From UBA5066 sp046331465 (GTDB lineage: Bacteria; Acidobacteriota; Thermoanaerobaculia; UBA5066), in assembly GCA_046331465.1 (NCBI GenBank), contig JAXLQV010000001.1:248001-312000 (forward strand): a DNA stretch of 64,000 bases, in the 5' to 3' direction. Every line of letters begins with the position of its first letter. Position 1 is the first letter of the stretch. The translations under genes and the position numbers were made by a program. The notes below the pieces were generated by a model. That model had not been told where the DNA came from, searched no databases, and saw only the letters and a list, made by a program, of their open reading frames with translations. This document shows, piece by piece, positions 44,521 through 53,348 of this stretch.

Positions 44521-46322
44521 CGGCCGAGGCGGCACGGCCGCCCGTGCAGCGGTGGATCCGCGAGATCCGCCGCTTCGTCGCGGGCGGGCTCGTCTTCGTC
44601 CTCTTCCTCGCGGGGGCCTCGCTCCTCGGGATCCGGTCGGCGACCGCGTGGGCGCTGCGCCAGAACGCCCTCCGGATGGAGGCCGAGGTCCGCGCGGTGG
44701 CGGAGCTGAGCGTCGAGACGGGCGAGAAGTCCGGGAGCTTCGGCGCGGACCCGCGCGTCGCGAAGCTCCTCCGCGGCCACGGCGCGCTGCAGGCGGCGGT
44801 CTTCGACGCGAACGGGACGCTCCTCTCGCAGGCCGGCTTCCTTCCGGCTGCGCCCCTCGCCCCCGTCCGGCTCGAGCCGGGCGAGATCCCGGCCGGAGAC
44901 GCGGCGCTCCTGACGCGGACGATCACCGGAACGACGCCCGCCCTCGCCGCGGCGATCCGCGTCGACCACGGCGCCCGCGTCGTGAGGGTCCTCTACGACG
45001 CCACCACCGTCTCCGCCGCCGAGCGGATGGTGACGGTCTTCACCGTCGCGATCCCGGGCGGGGCCCTCGTCCTTCTCCTCCTCGTGGCGCCGCTCCTGCG
45101 CCAGCTCCTCGGCCCGCTCCAGGCCCTCGCCGAGACGGCGCGCGGAGCCGAGGGGCTCGTCGGCGAGGAGCGGAGCGCCGAGGGACCGGGCGCCGCCCTC
45201 GCGACCTTCCGGCGGACCGTCGAGGAGCTGAGACGCCGGACCGCGGAGCTCGAGGAGATGCGCCGCCGCGCCGAGGCCCGCGCCGACGCCCTCGCGGTCA
45301 CGTCCGAGACGCTCGTGAGGTCGCACCCCGGAGGCCTTCTCGTCGTCGGGGCGTCGGGGGCGCTCGCCCAGGCGAACCCGGCGGCGCGCGCGCTTCTCGG
45401 CCTCGACGACTCCGCCTCCGGCGCCCGGGCGGCGGAGGCGCTCTCGGACTGGCCGCAGGTCGCGGCGGCGGTGGCGCGCGCCCTCGCGGGCGAGCCGACC
45501 CTCGGTCAGGAGGCCGTCCGCGGCGACGCGACGGCGGGGAGGCAGCTCGCGGTGACGGCGGTGCCGGTCGTCGACGCCGCGGGCGCCCTCCTCGGGGCGC
45601 TCGTCTTCCTCGAGGACCGAACCGCCGTGAAGAGGCTCGAGCGCGAGCTCTCGTTCCGCCGGGAGCTCGCCGCGCTCGGCGAGATGTCGGCCGGGATCGC
45701 GCACGAGTTCCGGAACGCGACGGCCGCGATCCTCGGCTACGCGCGCCTCGCCGGGACCGCCGAGGACGCCGAGGCGCGGGCGCGGCACCTCGCCCGGATC
45801 CGCGCCGAGGCGGAGCACGTCGCCCGCGTCACCGGCGACTTCCTCCTGTTCGCGCGGCCCGAGCGCCTGAGCCGGGGACCGGTCGAGCTCGCGGTACTCG
45901 CCGAGGAGGTCGTCGCGGAGGGACGGGCGACGAACCCGGGCGTCGAGCTCGCCGTCGAGGGGGAGCTCCCGGAGATCGACGCGGACGCCGCGCTCGTCCG
46001 CCGCGCCCTCGTGAACCTCGTCCGGAACGCCGCGGAGGCGGCGGGGGAGTCGGGGCGCGTCGTGGTCCGCGGGGAACGGACGCCCGAGGGAGGGTTCGTC
46101 CTGACCGTCGAGGACAGCGGCCCGGGCGTCGCCCCCGACGCGGTCCCGAAGCTCTTCGTCCCGTTCTCCTCGACGAAGGCCGACGGCACCGGGCTCGGCC
46201 TCTCGCTCGTTGCGAAGATCGCCTCCCTCCACGGGGCGGGCGTGACCGCGGGGCGCTCCTCGGCGCTCGGCGGTGCCTCGTTCGGGCTGTCGTTCCCGCC
46301 GGGGGCCCTCTCCGCCCGCTGA
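44517..46322 (+). CDS. Membrane sensor histidine kinase (PilS/NtrB-like)
   Basis: 601 residues. Two membrane helices (~22-44 and ~176-198) frame a ~130-residue periplasmic sensor. A linker/HAMP-like segment with coiled coil (RRTVEELRRRTAELEEMRRRAEARA) leads to a PAS domain, then the H-box AGIAHEFRNATAAILGYARL (~396) and a HATPase with NLVRNAAEA, DSGPGV and GTGLGLSLV. The H-box with FRN is that of the NtrB/PilS group, which talk to sigma54 activators. Coupled to pilD, so a pilus or surface role is likely. No response regulator lies adjacent. Confidence 0.85.
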   Translation: MTAEAARPPVQRWIREIRRFVAGGLVFVLFLAGASLLGIRSATAWALRQNALRMEAEVRAVAELSVETGEKSGSFGADPRVAKLLRGHGALQAAVFDANGTLLSQAGFLPAAPLAPVRLEPGEIPAGDAALLTRTITGTTPALAAAIRVDHGARVVRVLYDATTVSAAERMVTVFTVAIPGGALVLLLLVAPLLRQLLGPLQALAETARGAEGLVGEERSAEGPGAALATFRRTVEELRRRTAELEEMRRRAEARADALAVTSETLVRSHPGGLLVVGASGALAQANPAARALLGLDDSASGARAAEALSDWPQVAAAVARALAGEPTLGQEAVRGDATAGRQLAVTAVPVVDAAGALLGALVFLEDRTAVKRLERELSFRRELAALGEMSAGIAHEFRNATAAILGYARLAGTAEDAEARARHLARIRAEAEHVARVTGDFLLFARPERLSRGPVELAVLAEEVVAEGRATNPGVELAVEGELPEIDADAALVRRALVNLVRNAAEAAGESGRVVVRGERTPEGGFVLTVEDSGPGVAPDAVPKLFVPFSSTKADGTGLGLSLVAKIASLHGAGVTAGRSSALGGASFGLSFPPGALSAR

Positions 46323-46334
46323 CGGGGCGGGCCC

Positions 46335-47453
46335 CTACCGCGCCTCCTGCGGCTGGAGCTCGCCCGCCCGCCGCTTCTCGACGAGCGACCGGAAGTAGTC
46401 CTTGTCGTGGGCCTTGTCGGTGGCCTCGTCGGCATCGACGAGGTCCTGGACGACGAGCTCGGCGAGGTACTGGTCCATGCTGACCATCCCCTGCGCGCGG
46501 CCGGTCTGCATGAGCGAGGCGATCGTGGAGGTCTTTCCCTCGCGGATCGCGTTCGCGAGCGCCGCCGAGCCGCGGAGCACCTCGAACGCCGGGACGCGCC
46601 CGCCCCCCTTCTTGCGCAGGAGGAGCTGCGCCACGACGGCCTTCAGCACCTCGGACAGGACGACCCGCACCTGCTCCTGCTCGTCCGACGGGAAGCCGTC
46701 GATGAGCCGGTCGACCGCCTTGGAGGCGGAGTTCGTGTGGAGCGTGCCGAAGACGAGGAGGCCCGTCTCGGCCGCGTGGAGCGCCATCCGCATCGTCTCG
46801 ATGTCGCGGAGCTCGCCGACGAGGATCGCGTCGGGGTCCTCGCGGAGCGCCGCCTTGAGAGCGGCGGTGAACGTCGGCGTGTCGGGGCCGAGCTCGCGGT
46901 GGGTGATGATCGACGTCTTCGAGACGTGGACGAACTCGACGGGGTCCTCGATCGTCACGATGTGGTAGGGCTTCGTCTGGTTGATCCGGTCGATGAGGGC
47001 GGCCAGGGTCGTCGACTTCCCCGAGCCGGTCGGCCCGGTGACGAGCACGAGGCCGCGGAGCGTCCGGCCGACGGCGGCGACGGGCTCGGGCAGCCCGAGG
47101 TCCTCCACGGTCAGGACGCGCGGCGGGATCATCCGGAGGACGGCCGCCGGCCCGTGCTCCTGCCGGAAGAGGTTCACGCGGAAGCGGGCCTTGTCGCCCA
47201 TCGCGTAGGCGAAGTCGCCGTCGCCCGTCCTCGAGTAGTCCTCCCAGATCGCCGTCGGGGTGATCGGGTGGAGGAGGTTCTCGAAGTCGTCGTCCTGGAC
47301 GGCGCGCCACTTCATCCGCTCGAGGTCCCCGTCGACCCGGATCATCGGAGGCGAGCCGCAGGCGAGGTGGAGGTCGGAGGCCTTCTTCTCGAGGACGACC
47401 CGGAGGAGCGCGTCGATCCGGGAGCTGGAGCCTCCCGCGGCGGGGCCGCTCAT
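46335..47453 (-). CDS. pilT: Pilus retraction ATPase PilT/PilU
   Basis: 372-residue hexameric retraction motor. It has ASDLHLACGSPP at the N-terminus, Walker A GPTGSGKSTT (~136), the Asp box TIEDPVEFVH, Walker B DPDAILVGELRD, the His box GTLHTNSA, and the C-terminal ANAIREGKT in place of the AIRNLI motif. All catalytic elements are present. Its ATG overlaps the stop of the HEAT-PilT gene (ATGA), so the two motors are made together. The C-terminal tail is longer than in PilT, closer to PilU. Confidence 0.92.
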   Translation of the reverse strand: MSGPAAGGSSSRIDALLRVVLEKKASDLHLACGSPPMIRVDGDLERMKWRAVQDDDFENLLHPITPTAIWEDYSRTGDGDFAYAMGDKARFRVNLFRQEHGPAAVLRMIPPRVLTVEDLGLPEPVAAVGRTLRGLVLVTGPTGSGKSTTLAALIDRINQTKPYHIVTIEDPVEFVHVSKTSIITHRELGPDTPTFTAALKAALREDPDAILVGELRDIETMRMALHAAETGLLVFGTLHTNSASKAVDRLIDGFPSDEQEQVRVVLSEVLKAVVAQLLLRKKGGGRVPAFEVLRGSAALANAIREGKTSTIASLMQTGRAQGMVSMDQYLAELVVQDLVDADEATDKAHDKDYFRSLVEKRRAGELQPQEAR

Positions 47454-49975
47454 ACGATCGCCAGCCTTTCCTCGGCGACGAGCTTCTCGAACGGCTCCTT
47501 CTTCTGAGCGCGGTCCATCGCGGCCTCCGCGTCGACCTTCCGCTCCTCGGCGAGCTTGAGGAGCGCCTGGTCCATCGTGTTCATCCCCGAGAGCTGGCCG
47601 GTCTGCAGGATCCCGGGCAGCTGGAAGGTCTTCGACTCCCGGATGAGCGAGCCGACCGCGGACGTGCCGCGGAGGATCTCGAACGCCGCGACCCGGCCGA
47701 CGCCGTCGCGCCGCGGCAGGAGCGTCTGCGAGATGACGGCCTTCAGGGACTCGGACACCATCGTCCGGATCTGCCCCTGCTGCCCCGCGGGGAACGCGTT
47801 GATGATCCGGTCGATGGTGGCGGGCGCGGTTGTCGTCGAGAGCGTCCCGAAGACGAGGTGGCCCGTCTCGGAGGCGGAGATCGCGAGGGACATCGTCTCC
47901 GTGTCGCGCATCTCGCCGACGAGGATGACGTCGGGATCCTCGCGGAGGGCGGCCTTCAGCGCGCGCGCGAACGAGACGGTGTGGTGCGGCACCTGCCGCT
48001 GGTTCACGAGGCACTCCTTGTTCGCGTGGACGAACTCGACCGGGTCCTCGACGGTGATGATGTGCCCCCGCCGGGTCTCGTTCACGAGGTTCAGGAGGGC
48101 GGCGAGCGTCGTCGACTTGCCGCACCCGGCCGGGCCCGTGACGAGGACGAGCCCCTGGTGCAGGCGCGCGAGCTCCCAGGACGACTCCGGCAGGCCGACC
48201 TCCTGGAGCGTCGGGATCGACTGCGGGATGACGCGGAAGCAGGCGTCCCACCCGAGCCTCTGCGAGAAGAAGTTCGCGCGGAAGCGCCCGAGGCCGGGGA
48301 CGCGGATGCAGACGTCGAGGTTGCGGTGCTCGACGAGGCCTTCCCACTCGGACGAGGAGAGGACGGAGCGGATGAGCCGCTCGGCGGTCCCCGGCGTCGT
48401 CGGGTCGAGGTCGAGCGGGGTCAGCTTCCCGTGGATCCGCTGGTGCGGGACGAACCCGGTCGCCAGGTGCAGGTCCGACGCGCCGGCGGCGACCGTGTCG
48501 GCGAGGAGGTCCTGCATCGTGATCCCGCTCTTGCTCCGCAGCTCGACCCGGTCGAACGACACCGTCACCGGGGGGATCGCGTCGCGGGCGGCGTCGCCCA
48601 TGAGGCGCCCGACGAGGCGCCGGGCCTTGTCGCGGACGTTCCGGTCGAGGTCGGCGACCTTCGAGACGCCGGCGAGGACCTCGCCGACCTTCGGGAGCTT
48701 CGGCCAGAGGTGCGCGAGGGCGTCGAGGATCTCGAGCTGGTTGTCCGGTCGGTCCTTCGAGGCCTTGAAGAGCTCGAAGAGGGGTCCCGCGGCCCGCGGG
48801 TCCCCGAGCCGCCCGAGCGCTCCGGCCGCCGCGAGCCCCGCCTCCGGGTCCCGGAGGAGGCCGACGAGGCGGTGGAGGACCGCCTCGTTCCCCTCGCCGC
48901 GCCTCCCGAGGTTCTCGATGGACTGCACGCGGATCCACCAGTCGGCGCTGTCGAGGAGGCCCATCCAGACGGGGACCGCCCGGGCGTCGTCGATGAGGAG
49001 CGAGAGCTCGCGGGCGGGCTCGGCGACCGTCGGGTCGGGCGAGCCGGCGAGCCGGAGGAGCGCCGGGACGAACTCCGGGTTCCCCTGAACGACGGTCTCG
49101 AGGGCCCGGTCGCGGATCCAGACGAACGTCCCCTCGAACGCCTGCAGAAAGCGGGGGGCGAGGATGTCGGCCGGGATCCGCGCGACGAGGGAGAGCGCTC
49201 CCTTGCGGACGGGCGCGTGGCCGTCGGCGAGGAGGGCGAGGATCTCCCGCGTGTGGTCCCCCTTCGCGGAGGGGAGGAGGCGCTCGAGCGACGCGAACGC
49301 CGCCTCGGCGACGCGCGCGGCCCCTCCCGAGCGCGCGAGCTCGAGGAGGTGGGCGACGAGCGCCTCGTCGGGAGACTGCTCGAGGATGGCGAGGGCCTGG
49401 ATGCGGGGCTCCTCGTCCTCGTCCTTCAGGGCGGCGACGGCGAGGGCGCGCGCGGCCGCGGAGGTCGCGATCGCCTTCGACTCCCCGATCGCCTTGAGGG
49501 CGCGGGCGCGGAGGACGGGGGACCCGCCCGCGAGCGCCCTCCGGTAGATCGAGAGGGCCCTCTCCGGCGGGAGGTCGTGCGCCATCTCGAGCGCGGTCAG
49601 CTTCGCGAAGTCGTCCCCGCGCTCGGCGAGCTGCGCGAGGAACCCGCCGAGGTCGCCTCCCGCGGCGAGCTCCCTGACGAATCGCTGGACGCCGCGGCGC
49701 GCGGCCTCGGACCGGGTCCGGGCCATCGCGACGACGGCTTCCAGGACGGCCTTGTCGACGCCGCGCCGGCGGAGGATCGCGAGGCCGGCCGCCCGGATCT
49801 CCGGCGTCGGGTCGGCCGCCGTCCAGGCCACGTCCTCGAGCTCGAGGTTCGGGAGGGCCTGGAACTTCTCGACGAGGTCCCGTTTCTGCGCGTCGCTCGA
49901 CCACTGGTGGGCCTTGAGCTGCGCGACGATCCCCGGGTCGGCGCGGAAGCCCTTCTTCATCATCTCGAGGACCAC
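47450..49975 (-). CDS. HEAT-repeat/PilT fusion ATPase
   Basis: 841 residues. About 20-470 are tandem alpha-helical repeats with a HEAT-like pattern (for example LRDPEAGLAAAGALGRLGDPRAAGPL). About 485-841 are a PilT-type motor with ASDLHLATG, Walker A GPAGCGKSTT, Asp box VEDPVEFVHANKE and Walker B DPDVILVGEMRD. The His box reads GTLSTTTA, with Ser where PilT and PilU have His. Such a change may lower or redirect ATPase activity. The GTG at 49975 is preceded by GGAGG and by TAGCAT as -10. It may act as a retraction accessory or regulator that docks partners through its repeats. I know of no characterised homologue. Confidence 0.85.
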   Translation of the reverse strand: MVLEMMKKGFRADPGIVAQLKAHQWSSDAQKRDLVEKFQALPNLELEDVAWTAADPTPEIRAAGLAILRRRGVDKAVLEAVVAMARTRSEAARRGVQRFVRELAAGGDLGGFLAQLAERGDDFAKLTALEMAHDLPPERALSIYRRALAGGSPVLRARALKAIGESKAIATSAAARALAVAALKDEDEEPRIQALAILEQSPDEALVAHLLELARSGGAARVAEAAFASLERLLPSAKGDHTREILALLADGHAPVRKGALSLVARIPADILAPRFLQAFEGTFVWIRDRALETVVQGNPEFVPALLRLAGSPDPTVAEPARELSLLIDDARAVPVWMGLLDSADWWIRVQSIENLGRRGEGNEAVLHRLVGLLRDPEAGLAAAGALGRLGDPRAAGPLFELFKASKDRPDNQLEILDALAHLWPKLPKVGEVLAGVSKVADLDRNVRDKARRLVGRLMGDAARDAIPPVTVSFDRVELRSKSGITMQDLLADTVAAGASDLHLATGFVPHQRIHGKLTPLDLDPTTPGTAERLIRSVLSSSEWEGLVEHRNLDVCIRVPGLGRFRANFFSQRLGWDACFRVIPQSIPTLQEVGLPESSWELARLHQGLVLVTGPAGCGKSTTLAALLNLVNETRRGHIITVEDPVEFVHANKECLVNQRQVPHHTVSFARALKAALREDPDVILVGEMRDTETMSLAISASETGHLVFGTLSTTTAPATIDRIINAFPAGQQGQIRTMVSESLKAVISQTLLPRRDGVGRVAAFEILRGTSAVGSLIRESKTFQLPGILQTGQLSGMNTMDQALLKLAEERKVDAEAAMDRAQKKEPFEKLVAEERLAIV

Positions 49976-49996
49976 GGCTTTCCCTCCGTAGGGGGT

Positions 49997-50002
49997 ATGC
50001 TA
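49997..50002 (-). promoter_or_regulatory. Putative -10 (TAGCAT) of the HEAT-PilT/pilT operon
   Basis: TAGCAT on the minus strand lies 21 bases before the GTG and precedes the Shine-Dalgarno. -35 not obvious. Confidence 0.35.
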
Positions 50003-50058
50003 GCCGAAAGGAACGAGCGGTCCCGGAGGTGTAACGAATGGTCACATCTCGATTCGAC

Positions 50059-50145
50059 GGCGGTCCGGAACCGGCGTCTCCCCGGGAGGGTCAACTCCAT
50101 GCGTGAAGCGCTGTTGCGGCTTCCCGCCCGATGGCGGTCCGGAAC
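50059..50145 (+). repeat. 13-bp direct repeat upstream of minor pilin genes
   Basis: GGCGGTCCGGAAC occurs at 50059-50071 and 50133-50145, spaced 74 bases. It may be a regulator site or chance. The second copy would lie inside the first gene if the start at 50099 is right. Confidence 0.25.
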
Positions 50146-50842
50146 TTGCAAAGTTGCTTGCGCCATGTTGTTCGCGCGAGCCACGACCCGTCCGCCCCGG
50201 CGTTCGTCCCGGCGCGGCGTGACGCTCATCGAGCTGCTCGTCGTCCTCGCGATCCTGCTCCTCATATTCGCGATGGGCGGCGTCCTCATCGGCCCCCCGC
50301 TGAAGAAGGCGCGGCTCGCGTCCGCCGCAAACGACATCCTCGTCCTGGCGAAGAAGGTGCCGGTCGAGTCGCGGACGCAGCGCGCGGGGCAGGGGCTCTT
50401 CGTCTTCCTGAAGGCGACGCCCGGGACGAGCACGTTCGAGCTCGTCGCCGACTCGAACCCCGCCCCGTCGGGCGACGGCGTCTTCCAGGACCCCTCGGGC
50501 GGCGGCACGACCGACGCGCTCATCGCGAGCATTCCCTCGATCCAGCTCCCGGACGGCATCGTCTTCTACGACATGCCGGCCCCGTACGGGAACTGCTGGA
50601 CGAACTGGGGCGCGAGCGGCACGGCGTTCGTCCTCGGCGTCGACTTCCAGGGGCGGGCGATCCTCCCGAACGGGCGCCAGATCGCCGGAACGGCGGCGAT
50701 CAACCTCACCCACGCCGACATGGCGTCCGGAGCGGTCACGCCGCTCATCGTCCACCGCATCACGTTCGGGGCGGTCTGGAGCGTCCGGGACACGCTCCTC
50801 GTGAAGGACCCCGCGGCCACGGGCGGGTGGAGGGAGTTCTGA
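50099..50842 (+). CDS. Minor pilin / GspH-FimT-like prepilin
   Basis: The prepilin cleavage site G|VTLIELLVVLAILLL with Glu at +5 marks a type IV pilin or pseudopilin; ~205 residues remain after cleavage. Two starts are possible. The ATG at 50099 has GGGAGGG nine bases upstream but leaves a 40-residue leader; the ATG at 50165 gives an 18-residue leader without Shine-Dalgarno. The body carries two Cys-poor beta regions typical of GspH/FimT, with CWTNWGASGTAFVLGVD. First of four minor pilin-type genes; PilD should process it. Confidence 0.82.
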   Translation: MREALLRLPARWRSGTCKVACAMLFARATTRPPRRSSRRGVTLIELLVVLAILLLIFAMGGVLIGPPLKKARLASAANDILVLAKKVPVESRTQRAGQGLFVFLKATPGTSTFELVADSNPAPSGDGVFQDPSGGGTTDALIASIPSIQLPDGIVFYDMPAPYGNCWTNWGASGTAFVLGVDFQGRAILPNGRQIAGTAAINLTHADMASGAVTPLIVHRITFGAVWSVRDTLLVKDPAATGGWREF

Positions 50843-50844
50843 CG

Positions 50845-51405
50845 ATGAAGGCCCCACGCCTTTCCCGCCGGCACCGCGGCTCGAGCTTCATCGAGATCCT
50901 CGTCGCGCTCGCCCTCCTCGCCATCCTGATGGTGGGGATCCTCCAGATGTACTCCCTCTCCCTCATCACGAACTTCGGCTCCGCGGCCCGGACGGACCTC
51001 CTCTACAAGGCCCAGCAGGTCGTCGAGAACCTCCGGCTCGTCTACTCCCTCGAGAAGCTCGGCAACGGCACCGCCCGGGTCGACGCCGGCGTGCCGTCCC
51101 CGATCGCCGTGACGTCCTCGCCGATCTACCTCCCGTATTTCAACGGGGACAGCACGAGCCTGACGTGGAGCTACTGGGGTCCCGCGGGCGCGAACGTCGT
51201 CGACGAAGAGCGCCTCCCATACCGGCTCTCGTACACGGTCGAGGACTACGACCCGATCTTCTGGCTCGTCACCGTGACGGCGACGCCGGTGGACAACCCG
51301 AACCTCGCCGGCACCCTCCCGGTCCCGGGCGCGAACGACCGTCACTACGCGGGCCTCGGGAGCAAGCTCAAGATCGTGACCTACTCCGCCCAGGTCGAGA
51401 AGTAG
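50845..51405 (+). CDS. Minor pilin PilV-like
   Basis: 186-residue prepilin with short basic leader and cleavage site G|SSFIEILVALALLAILMVG (Glu +5). The C-terminal beta domain is small and has no recognised family signature. ATG two bases past the stop codon of the preceding gene. The order GspH/FimT, PilV, PilW, PilX, PilY1 matches the minor-pilin operons that prime pilus assembly and load PilY1 at the tip. Confidence 0.8.
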   Translation: MKAPRLSRRHRGSSFIEILVALALLAILMVGILQMYSLSLITNFGSAARTDLLYKAQQVVENLRLVYSLEKLGNGTARVDAGVPSPIAVTSSPIYLPYFNGDSTSLTWSYWGPAGANVVDEERLPYRLSYTVEDYDPIFWLVTVTATPVDNPNLAGTLPVPGANDRHYAGLGSKLKIVTYSAQVEK

Positions 51406-51415
51406 GACGAATACG

Positions 51416-52663
51416 ATGAAACGTCCGCGCGGCTTCACCCTCGTCGAAGCGCTCATCTCCGTCCTCATCCTGAGCGTGGTGATGATCGTCGCCCTCACGC
51501 TCCTCGTCTCGATGCGCTCCTTCGCCGCCAAGCAGCAGACGTTCACCGCCCCGCGCCAGGCGGCGCGCAGCGCCGTCGACTACCTCTCGTACTTCCTCGC
51601 CGGCGCGACCGACCTGAACGTCGAGGCGGGGAACCCGAACGCCCTCGTCATCTGGTACTCGGCGGGGAACGCCTCCAAGGCGAACCTGAGGCAGGCCTCG
51701 TACAACAACCTCACGGCCGCCCAGGCGGCCGCCGGCTTCGGCGACGTCGGGACCGACATCATCACGATGTCGGTGCCGACGAACCCGGTCCGGATCCCGA
51801 TCGTCCAGTGGCCCGGCAACGACGTCGCCGGCAAGACCATGGACGTCAACTTCACCGCCGGCTGCCCGGACGACACGAAGAACATGGCGATGTTCATGCA
51901 GGCGACGGGGGCCACGCTCGTCGGGTCGCAGTACGAGAGCGGCATCCTGACCGTGCAGGACGGCCAGGGGCGGTGGCGGTACATGCAGATCACGAACTAC
52001 AACTGGAGCAAGTGCTCCGAGGCAGGCGTGAGCGACCAGGTGATCCACCTCGAGATCACGCCCGGCGGCTCCGACCAGCTCAACCCGCCCGGCGGCTGGA
52101 AGCTCAACCCGGCGCCGGTCCCCCCGTTCACGATCAACGGCGGCATCGACTTCACCTCGTTCCGGGTCCGGAACAGGAACCTCGAGCAGAAGACGACGAG
52201 CTTCGACAGCGCCGGAACGCTCGCGCCCGGGATCTTCAACCCCGACTGCGACGTCCTGACGCCGACGTCCGGCTGCCCGACGAACAGCTTCACGCCGGTC
52301 GTCGAGAACGTCGAGGACTTCCAGGTCGCCTACATCTTCCTCGACGGCGGGGTCTGGAACACGGCGACCCGGACCCTCGGGACGTCCCAGTCGGTCCCCG
52401 AGCAGGCGGCGACCGTTTCCGCCACTCCCGGTCAGTACGACGTCGTCAACGTCCGCGCCCTCCGGCTCTCCGTCGTCGCCCGCTCGAACCCGCTCGACAT
52501 CGGAGCGCGGAACATCTCGGCGAGCCTCGCGACGGGCCACTTCCACACGTTCGCGCTGGAAGACCACAACGTGGCCACGGCGGACACGCTCGCGAACGGG
52601 GTCTTCGACCGCTTCCGCCTGACGACGACCGTCCTCCTCCGGAACAGGATGCTGGGGTACTGA
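51416..52663 (+). CDS. Minor pilin PilW-like
   Basis: 415 residues, long for a pilin as PilW usually is. The leader is very short (MKRPRG) and the cleavage site is G|FTLVEALISVLILSV with Glu +5. Four Cys in the body (CPDDT, CSEAG, CDV, CPTN) could form disulfides. Separated from the previous gene by ten bases with AGGA. Probably part of the tip complex with PilX and PilY1. Confidence 0.82.
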   Translation: MKRPRGFTLVEALISVLILSVVMIVALTLLVSMRSFAAKQQTFTAPRQAARSAVDYLSYFLAGATDLNVEAGNPNALVIWYSAGNASKANLRQASYNNLTAAQAAAGFGDVGTDIITMSVPTNPVRIPIVQWPGNDVAGKTMDVNFTAGCPDDTKNMAMFMQATGATLVGSQYESGILTVQDGQGRWRYMQITNYNWSKCSEAGVSDQVIHLEITPGGSDQLNPPGGWKLNPAPVPPFTINGGIDFTSFRVRNRNLEQKTTSFDSAGTLAPGIFNPDCDVLTPTSGCPTNSFTPVVENVEDFQVAYIFLDGGVWNTATRTLGTSQSVPEQAATVSATPGQYDVVNVRALRLSVVARSNPLDIGARNISASLATGHFHTFALEDHNVATADTLANGVFDRFRLTTTVLLRNRMLGY

Positions 52664-52665
52664 CG

Positions 52666-53301
52666 ATGCGAGGAACCCGTATCCAGAAGGCCCGGAAGAC
52701 GCGCGGCGGCGCCCTCATCATCGCCCTCCTCGTCGTCCTCGTCCTGACGATCGTCGGGCTCGGCGTCGCCTACTTCACCCAGCTCGAGGACCAGACCTCC
52801 GGGAACATCCGCCTCGCCAAGACGGCCTTCTACGCCGCCGAGTCGGGCCTCCGCACCGGGGAGCGGGCGATCACGAGGGCGAACCAGCTCGCGGCGACGG
52901 TCACCGAGCTGATCTCCTACGCGGGGGGGACGAAGATCGGCCTCCCCGGCGGAGGGGGCGCGGGCGTCCCTCTCTTCGTCCGGGGGACCACCTACGACCA
53001 GATCGCCCTGACGGCGGCCCCGGGGACCAGCGACGTCGCCTTCTTCACCCTCTACGTCCGGAACAACACCGAGGACCCGGGGAACAACGCCACCCCGGCG
53101 ATCGACACGGACAACGTCATCAACCTGGTCTCGGTCGGGCAGATCTGGACCGGCATCGACGGGTCGGGGCATCCGACGGGCCGGCTCCTGGCGACGAAGA
53201 TTCTCGAGGAGCAGATCCGGGTCGTCACGGCGGGCAAGGGCGCCCCCGACCAGGAAGACACCGACCCGGGCGGGACGAACACGGGCGAGACCGGCGGCTG
53301 A
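52666..53301 (+). CDS. PilX-like minor pilin assembly protein
   Basis: 211 residues. The N-terminal segment RGGALIIALLVVLVLTIVGLGVAYFTQLE followed by AFYAAESGLRTGE matches the PilX_N pattern, in which the cleavage Gly and hydrophobic helix are kept but the usual Glu+5 is absent. C-terminal Gly/Thr/Asp-rich tail. ATG two bases past the PilW stop codon. Its partner PilY1 follows. Confidence 0.78.
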   Translation: MRGTRIQKARKTRGGALIIALLVVLVLTIVGLGVAYFTQLEDQTSGNIRLAKTAFYAAESGLRTGERAITRANQLAATVTELISYAGGTKIGLPGGGGAGVPLFVRGTTYDQIALTAAPGTSDVAFFTLYVRNNTEDPGNNATPAIDTDNVINLVSVGQIWTGIDGSGHPTGRLLATKILEEQIRVVTAGKGAPDQEDTDPGGTNTGETGG

Positions 53302-53348
53302 GGCCGGTGGACGACATGGCTCACGCGACGCAGGCTCAGGAGGACATC

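Noticed and set aside
50140..50165. Possible sigma54 promoter before the minor pilin genes
   Set aside because: The GG and GC elements are 13 rather than 10 bases apart and the flanking consensus is absent.
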